Below the pieces are notes generated by a model. The model had not been told where the DNA came from. It ran no database searches and saw nothing but the letters and a program-made list of their open reading frames with translations. A stretch of 32,731 nt of DNA from contig JACQWM010000059.1 in the NCBI GenBank assembly GCA_016209275.1, positions 1 to 32,731 on the forward strand, written 5' to 3'. Numbering within the stretch: position 1 is the first letter of the stretch; each line of letters starts with the position of its first letter. This stretch comes from Candidatus Omnitrophota bacterium (GTDB taxonomy: Bacteria > Omnitrophota > Gorgyraeia > Aquiviventales > Aquiviventaceae). Of the stretch, positions 29,300 through 32,731 are shown piece by piece. The position numbers were made by a program, and so were the translations under genes.

Positions 29300-29998
29300 A
29301 TGCCGCAACTTTCCGCCTCGACCCTGAAGCTCTTTCAAGAGTGCCCGCGATGTTTCTGGCTGCACATCAATAAGAAAATCGAGCGGCCGCGCGGGCCGTT
29401 TCCCTCGTTGCCCTCCGGGATTGATCGCGTGTTGAAGGGCTATTTTGAGACCTACCGCAAGCAAGGCGCGTTGCCGCCGCTGATTGCCGGCAAGCTCAGC
29501 GGGACCCTCTCGACGACGCCGCTGACCCTGGGATTCAACGACCCCGCGACCCGCGCGCGGCTGTGGGGAAAACTGGATGATTGCATCACGCTCTCCGATC
29601 AGCGCCTCGCCCCCCTGGATCACAAAACGCGCGCCTCAGCCCCCGACGATTTGAGTTACAGCCAAACCTACTATCAATTCCAGATGGATGTCTACACGCT
29701 GCTCTTGGAGCGCAACGGCTACCGCACCAGTCGCAGCGCCTATGTCGTCTACTATTTTCCGATCGACGGCACGCTGCACAATGGCTTTCCATTTGACGTG
29801 GCAGTGCACACGCTGGCCACCGATCCGGAGAGCGCCTATGACGTGTTTGCGGCCGCGTGCCGATGCCTCGCCTCCCCGCTGCCCTCATCGTCGGCTTCCT
29901 GCGCATTTTGCCGCTGGGCGGTGAGCCGGCACAGTGAGGTGGCTCAACCGATTCCACGCCTGGCGGAAGACACGATTCCCGACGACCTGTTTGCGTAA
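29300..29998 (+). CDS. Stand-alone PD-(D/E)XK nuclease, Cas4/RecB-like
   Basis: 232 residues. The start LSASTLKLFQECPRCFWLHI is the standard opening of Cas4/RecB-type nucleases. The active site is read as GKLDD (about 93-97), LDHKT (about 109-113, Asp and Lys) and YQFQMDVYTLLLE (about 128-140, the QxxxY-like helix). Four cysteines, two in ECPRC and two in CAFC (near the C-terminus), are placed as in the iron-sulfur-cluster Cas4/AddB group. No CRISPR array or cas genes are present, so a DNA repair or end-processing role is more likely than adaptation. Residues are from family knowledge; activity is inferred. Its stop overlaps the next gene by one base. Confidence 0.85.
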   Translation: MPQLSASTLKLFQECPRCFWLHINKKIERPRGPFPSLPSGIDRVLKGYFETYRKQGALPPLIAGKLSGTLSTTPLTLGFNDPATRARLWGKLDDCITLSDQRLAPLDHKTRASAPDDLSYSQTYYQFQMDVYTLLLERNGYRTSRSAYVVYYFPIDGTLHNGFPFDVAVHTLATDPESAYDVFAAACRCLASPLPSSSASCAFCRWAVSRHSEVAQPIPRLAEDTIPDDLFA

Positions 29999-30717
29999 TG
30001 CCGGCTCAACCGTGGCGGATCTTTGGCATCCCGCTGCGCGTCAGTGCTAGCTGGTTTCTGGTCGTCGCGTACCTGATGTGGTCGCTGGCCACGGGATATT
30101 TTCCCGTCGCGTATCCCCGCTGGTCGGCGGCGGCGCATTGGGCGCTCGGGAGCCTGGCCGCGCTGCTGCTCTTTGCGTGCATCGTCATCCATGAGCTCGC
30201 ACACTCGCTGACGGCCAAACGCTACGGCGTGCCGGTGGCGTCGGTGACGCTGTTTATGTTCGGAGGGGTGTCGCAACTGGCCGGCCGGCCGCGCCGACCC
30301 TTCGCGGAATTGATCATCGCGCTGGCAGGGCCGCTGATGAGTGTAGCGCTGGCCGCGGCGTGCGTGGTGGCTGGGCGATCCCTGCGCCTGGCGGCTCCGG
30401 GATTCGACGTAGGCTCAGCGCTCTTGCAGTACCTGGCCCTCATCAACATCGGCTTAGCCATCTTCAACATGCTGCCGGCGTTTCCCCTCGATGGCGGGCG
30501 CGTGGTCCGCGCGCTGCTCTGGGGCCTGACGAATGATCCGGTGCGCGCCACGCGCATGGCCAGTTGGCTTGGAGCCCTCTTCGGCCTCGGCTTGCTCGTG
30601 CTGGGGATCTGGGTGGCCGTCGCCCAGCATCGCCTCAGCGCCGGGGTGTGGTATATCCTCTTAGGATGGTTTCTTCGCGACGCGGCGCTGAGAAGTTATC
30701 GGACGGGATTCGGTTAA
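29998..30717 (+). CDS. Site-2 protease family (M50) membrane metalloprotease
   Basis: 239 residues with about six membrane spans. The zinc site HELAH (about 64-68) and the second-half motif NMLPAFPLDGGRVVRALLW (about 157-175, the LDG aspartate) are both intact, as in M50B rhomboid-unrelated intramembrane proteases. No PDZ or CBS domain is attached, so this is a minimal form. Such proteases cut single-span membrane regulators. It starts within the nuclease stop codon (TAATG), so translational coupling is likely, but the two functions have no known link. Confidence 0.92.
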   Translation: MPAQPWRIFGIPLRVSASWFLVVAYLMWSLATGYFPVAYPRWSAAAHWALGSLAALLLFACIVIHELAHSLTAKRYGVPVASVTLFMFGGVSQLAGRPRRPFAELIIALAGPLMSVALAAACVVAGRSLRLAAPGFDVGSALLQYLALINIGLAIFNMLPAFPLDGGRVVRALLWGLTNDPVRATRMASWLGALFGLGLLVLGIWVAVAQHRLSAGVWYILLGWFLRDAALRSYRTGFG

Positions 30718-30735
30718 GCGTTCTGGAGGAGCGCC

Positions 30736-31389
30736 ATGAAGCCTGCGCGTGTGGTGTGCCTGATGGCGGCTTGGGTGTGTGCGAGTCTCGCCGTCATAGG
30801 ATTTTTTCTCCCGTGGGCCCGGATTGACCTGCGCGAGCCATCGACGGTCAAGCGCCTGCGCGAGACGGTCCCGCTGCAAGGCACCATGGAGGGGCTCGCT
30901 GGCGCGATGAGGGGGATCACGAAGGATGTCGGCCGGGTGGCGGTCACGATCAGACGAGGAGCCGAGACGGTGACCGGCGACATCACGGTCCCGTCCCTGG
31001 AAGACATCCCTCGAGTCATCAGCGGCGCGCAGATTCCGCAGATGGCCAATAGCCAGCATGCGCAGCTCGCCGTCGCGATCATGGAGATGCTCACCGGCAA
31101 GCGCCAGCAGGTTGGGCTCCAGAGTGCTGCGGTCTATCTGCTCCCGGGGATCGCGGTTGGGTGCGCAGCCCTGCTGACGTGGCTGCCGCGCCCGTGGTGG
31201 CTGCCGTATGCCGTGTCAGGGCTGTGCGCAACGCTGGCCGCCGCCGGGTTCTGGAAATTATCGACGACCAACACGGCAGGGTTGTTGATTGCGGTGACGG
31301 TCGGGCCTGGCCTGTGGCTGTCGTTGTGGGCGTATGTCGCCCTCGCCGTCTGCGCCGCCGCCTTGGGAGTGACGCGTATTCATCGATAG
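30736..31389 (+). CDS. Membrane protein of unknown function
   Basis: 217 residues, unrecognised. One N-terminal span (VCLMAAWVCASLAVIGFFLPWA, about 7-28) carries the PWARID turn. A soluble region follows (about 29-125: VKRLRETVPLQGTMEGLAGAM, then TVTGDITVPSLEDIPRVISG), and three or four C-terminal spans come after (about 131-150, 156-175, 180-212). A good ribosome binding site (GGAGGAG) precedes the ATG. The large loop after the first helix would be periplasmic if the N-terminus is inside. It may share the promoter of the nuclease-protease pair, being only 18 bp downstream. Confidence 0.75.
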   Translation: MKPARVVCLMAAWVCASLAVIGFFLPWARIDLREPSTVKRLRETVPLQGTMEGLAGAMRGITKDVGRVAVTIRRGAETVTGDITVPSLEDIPRVISGAQIPQMANSQHAQLAVAIMEMLTGKRQQVGLQSAAVYLLPGIAVGCAALLTWLPRPWWLPYAVSGLCATLAAAGFWKLSTTNTAGLLIAVTVGPGLWLSLWAYVALAVCAAALGVTRIHR

Positions 31390-31397
31390 GGTATAAT
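31369..31397 (+). promoter_or_regulatory. Promoter of tRNA-Phe
   Basis: -35-like GTGACG (31369-31374), 17-bp spacer, consensus -10 TATAAT (31392-31397), 10 bp before the mature tRNA 5' end. It overlaps the end of the preceding gene. Confidence 0.6.
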
Positions 31398-31407
31398 GCG
31401 TCCCCGC

Positions 31408-31480
31408 GCCGAGGTAGCTCAGGTAGTAGAGCACACGCCTGAAAAGCGTGGTGTCGCCAGTGCAAGTCTGGCCCTCGGCG
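31408..31480 (+). tRNA. tRNA-Phe(GAA) with atypical D/T-loop contacts
   Basis: A full cloverleaf: acceptor GCCGAGG (31408-31414) with CCTCGGC (31473-31479), D-stem GCTC/GAGC, anticodon stem CACGC/GCGTG with loop CTGAAAA (anticodon GAA at 31441-31443), variable GTGTC, T-stem GCCAG/CTGGC. The T-loop is TGCAAGT, so position 55 is G instead of U. The D-loop is AGGTAGTA, giving A at the place of G18 by standard counting. The base after the acceptor is G, where Phe tRNAs normally have A73. CCA is not encoded. Compare the normal D-loop AGTTGGTA of the tRNA-Thr at 32683. Confidence 0.88.
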
Positions 31481-31493
31481 CCTTGTCTTTCTG

Positions 31494-32636
31494 ATGGCCG
31501 CCTCCATGTCCCTCGATGTGCTCGTCGTCGATGATGAGCCGAAAATCCGCAAGCTGCTCGAGCAGATGCTGCGCGATTCCGGCTGCGCCGTGCGCACGGC
31601 TGCGGATGGCGTCGAAGGCCTGGAGCTGTTTACGTGCAAGCCGGCGGATTTGGTGCTCACCGACATCAAAATGCCGAAGCTCTCCGGCGTGGAGTTGCTG
31701 GAGCAGCTCAAGCAGCTGGATCCCCTGGTGAATGTCGCGGTGATCACCGGCAACGCGTCTCTGGAAGGGGCCGTCGATGTCATGCGCGACGGAGCCTGCG
31801 ATTTTTTGTCCAAGCCCTTCGAGCTGACGCAGGTGCAGGCGATTGTGTACCGCTGCCAGCAGCGCGTGCGGCTGCGGCAGCAGGTGCGCTCGGCGCAGGA
31901 GGGACGCCTGAAGCTGGAAGAGTTGAACCGTCGCCTCACCGAGCTGAGCGAGCTCAAAAGCTTCTTTCTGATGACGCTGTCCCATGAAGTGAATACCCCG
32001 TTGTGTCTGATGAGCGAGTGGATCCGCCTGTTGGCCGACGGCACGCTGGGGCCGCTCTCGGAGGACCAGCAGCGCGGGACGAAGACGCTGTTGGAAGCGT
32101 ATGAGCGGCTCCACCGGCTCTTGCAGCAGATGATCGATCTGACCCAGGGCCATACGATTCTGCTGCGGCGCCAGCCCGTGGCCGCGCAGGCCATGGTGCA
32201 GGAGGCTCTCGCGCGCCTGACCGAGCAGGTAGCGCAACGCGCCATCCCCGTCGAGGTGAGCCTGCCGGCCGTGCCGCTGATGGTGGAGGCGGATCGACAG
32301 CGGATCGAAGCCGCAGTGGGATTCGTGCTGGAGAATGCGATTCGATTTAACCGGCAGGGCGGGCGCGTCACGATCACCATGGAGGGAAGCCCGCAGGCGG
32401 TTTCCATCCGCATTCAGGACACCGGGGTGGGCATTGCGCCCGAGGATATCGAGAGGGTGTTCGAGCCGTTCTATCAGACCGATCGCCGCATGAACCGCAC
32501 GTATGACGGGGCCGGCATCGGGCTGACGCTGGCCAAGCGGTATGTTGAGTTGCACGGCGGGTCGATCAGCCTGACGAGTGAATTGGGCGCCGGCACGACG
32601 GTGACACTGTCGCTACCTCGACCCCCCTCAGCGTAA
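31494..32636 (+). CDS. Receiver-histidine kinase fusion
   Basis: 380 residues: a receiver domain (about 5-120; VLVVDDEPK, phosphoacceptor Asp in LVLTDIKMPKLSG about Asp 57, Lys in FLSKPFE), a coiled-coil-like linker (about 125-155), HisKA (LMTLSHEVNTPL, catalytic His about 164) and HATPase. The HATPase N box is ENAIRFNRQGG near 281, G1 DTGVGI near 310, the F box FEPFY near 324 and G2 GAGIGLTLAKRY near 339. The receiver is at the N-terminus, so the kinase is a cytosolic phosphorelay hybrid with no membrane or sensing domain. The input must come from another kinase. ATG 31506 is an alternative start. It lies 13 bp after the tRNA and probably shares its promoter. Confidence 0.93.
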   Translation: MAASMSLDVLVVDDEPKIRKLLEQMLRDSGCAVRTAADGVEGLELFTCKPADLVLTDIKMPKLSGVELLEQLKQLDPLVNVAVITGNASLEGAVDVMRDGACDFLSKPFELTQVQAIVYRCQQRVRLRQQVRSAQEGRLKLEELNRRLTELSELKSFFLMTLSHEVNTPLCLMSEWIRLLADGTLGPLSEDQQRGTKTLLEAYERLHRLLQQMIDLTQGHTILLRRQPVAAQAMVQEALARLTEQVAQRAIPVEVSLPAVPLMVEADRQRIEAAVGFVLENAIRFNRQGGRVTITMEGSPQAVSIRIQDTGVGIAPEDIERVFEPFYQTDRRMNRTYDGAGIGLTLAKRYVELHGGSISLTSELGAGTTVTLSLPRPPSA

Positions 32637-32682
32637 CGCAGGATGGCGACGAGAGTTCGAACGTGGTAACGTAGAGAGGCTT

Positions 32683-32731
32683 GCCCACGTAGCTCAGTTG
32701 GTAGAGCAGCGCTTTCGTAAAGCGCGGGTCG
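32683..32731 (+). tRNA. tRNA-Thr(CGT), partial at the window edge
   Basis: Acceptor 5' strand GCCCACG (32683-32689), D-arm GCTCAGTTGGTAGAGC, anticodon arm GCGCT-TTCGTAA-AGCGC with anticodon CGT, then the variable region GGGTCG before the window ends. The T-arm and 3' acceptor strand are outside. D-loop is canonical. Confidence 0.9.

Noticed and set aside
31091-32413. Minus-strand open frame of 440 codons, plus a further one at 31419-32555
   Set aside because: Both cover the tRNA-Phe or the receiver-kinase gene, whose catalytic boxes are all on the plus strand.

Overview
The window is a GC-rich, gene-dense bacterial segment. It carries outer-membrane-type physiology: TatC, periplasmic YceI, a complete MoxR/Bat system, and peptidoglycan recycling by AnmK, MurQ and NagZ. 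This points to a Gram-negative bacterium. Many products are recognisable only at family level, and the short heptamer repeats at gene borders suggest a little-studied candidate phylum. Omnitrophota is my guess from general impression and is not proved by the sequence.

Layout. (1) 1-4691: the start of a leftward gene, then an ABC exporter ATPase and its permease. The two exporter genes are separated by a base-compositionally distinct Type II restriction-modification island (about 943-3033). The island sits between 6-bp direct repeats at the permease start codon region, and joining the flanks restores an ATGA-overlapped permease start in frame. (2) 4697-8457: a small exported protein diverging from glucokinase, followed by two exported TPR proteins. 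(3) 8483-11597: a duplicated-permease anion-type ABC importer and its ATPase, with no binding protein nearby. (4) 11569-20451: an unbroken, mostly overlapping operon moxR-DUF58-(DUF4381-like)-batA-batB-batC-batD-batE-yceI. (5) 20448-22942: an AbiEi/AbiEii-type toxin-antitoxin pair with an operator-like dyad, plus a lone receiver-domain protein. (6) 23022-23090: a tiny arginine-rich ORF with a strong ribosome binding site and its own terminator, followed by tatC. (7) 23825-28853: a cell-wall recycling locus, with SSS-family symporter, anmK and murQ leftward and nagZ rightward from back-to-back promoters. (8) 28854-29299: a noncoding stretch with a GEMM/cyclic-dinucleotide riboswitch-like core, a palindromic cloverleaf element and a strong terminator hairpin. 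(9) 29300-32731: a Cas4-like nuclease, a site-2 protease, a membrane protein, an odd tRNA-Phe, a receiver-histidine kinase fusion and the start of tRNA-Thr.

The most unusual content is noncoding. Two copies of a cloverleaf element (an outer stem enclosing three perfect hairpins, every loop exactly 3 nt) lie at 112-201 and 29041-29127. One supplies the ribosome binding site of a gene and the other sits inside the riboswitch-like RNA. A second class consists of degenerate 7-8 bp tandem repeats at 13442, 15577, 17113, 21568, 25654, 26787 and 27804. These lie at gene borders or inside genes and have been read into signal peptides, a membrane segment and C-terminal tails. One of them (nagZ) is flanked by a 10/12-matching direct repeat, and removing it recreates a leaderless start. 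Several genes (glk, the anion permease, murQ, ancestral nagZ, tatC, the nuclease) have a -10 box only 6-9 bp before the start codon, which implies leaderless mRNAs.
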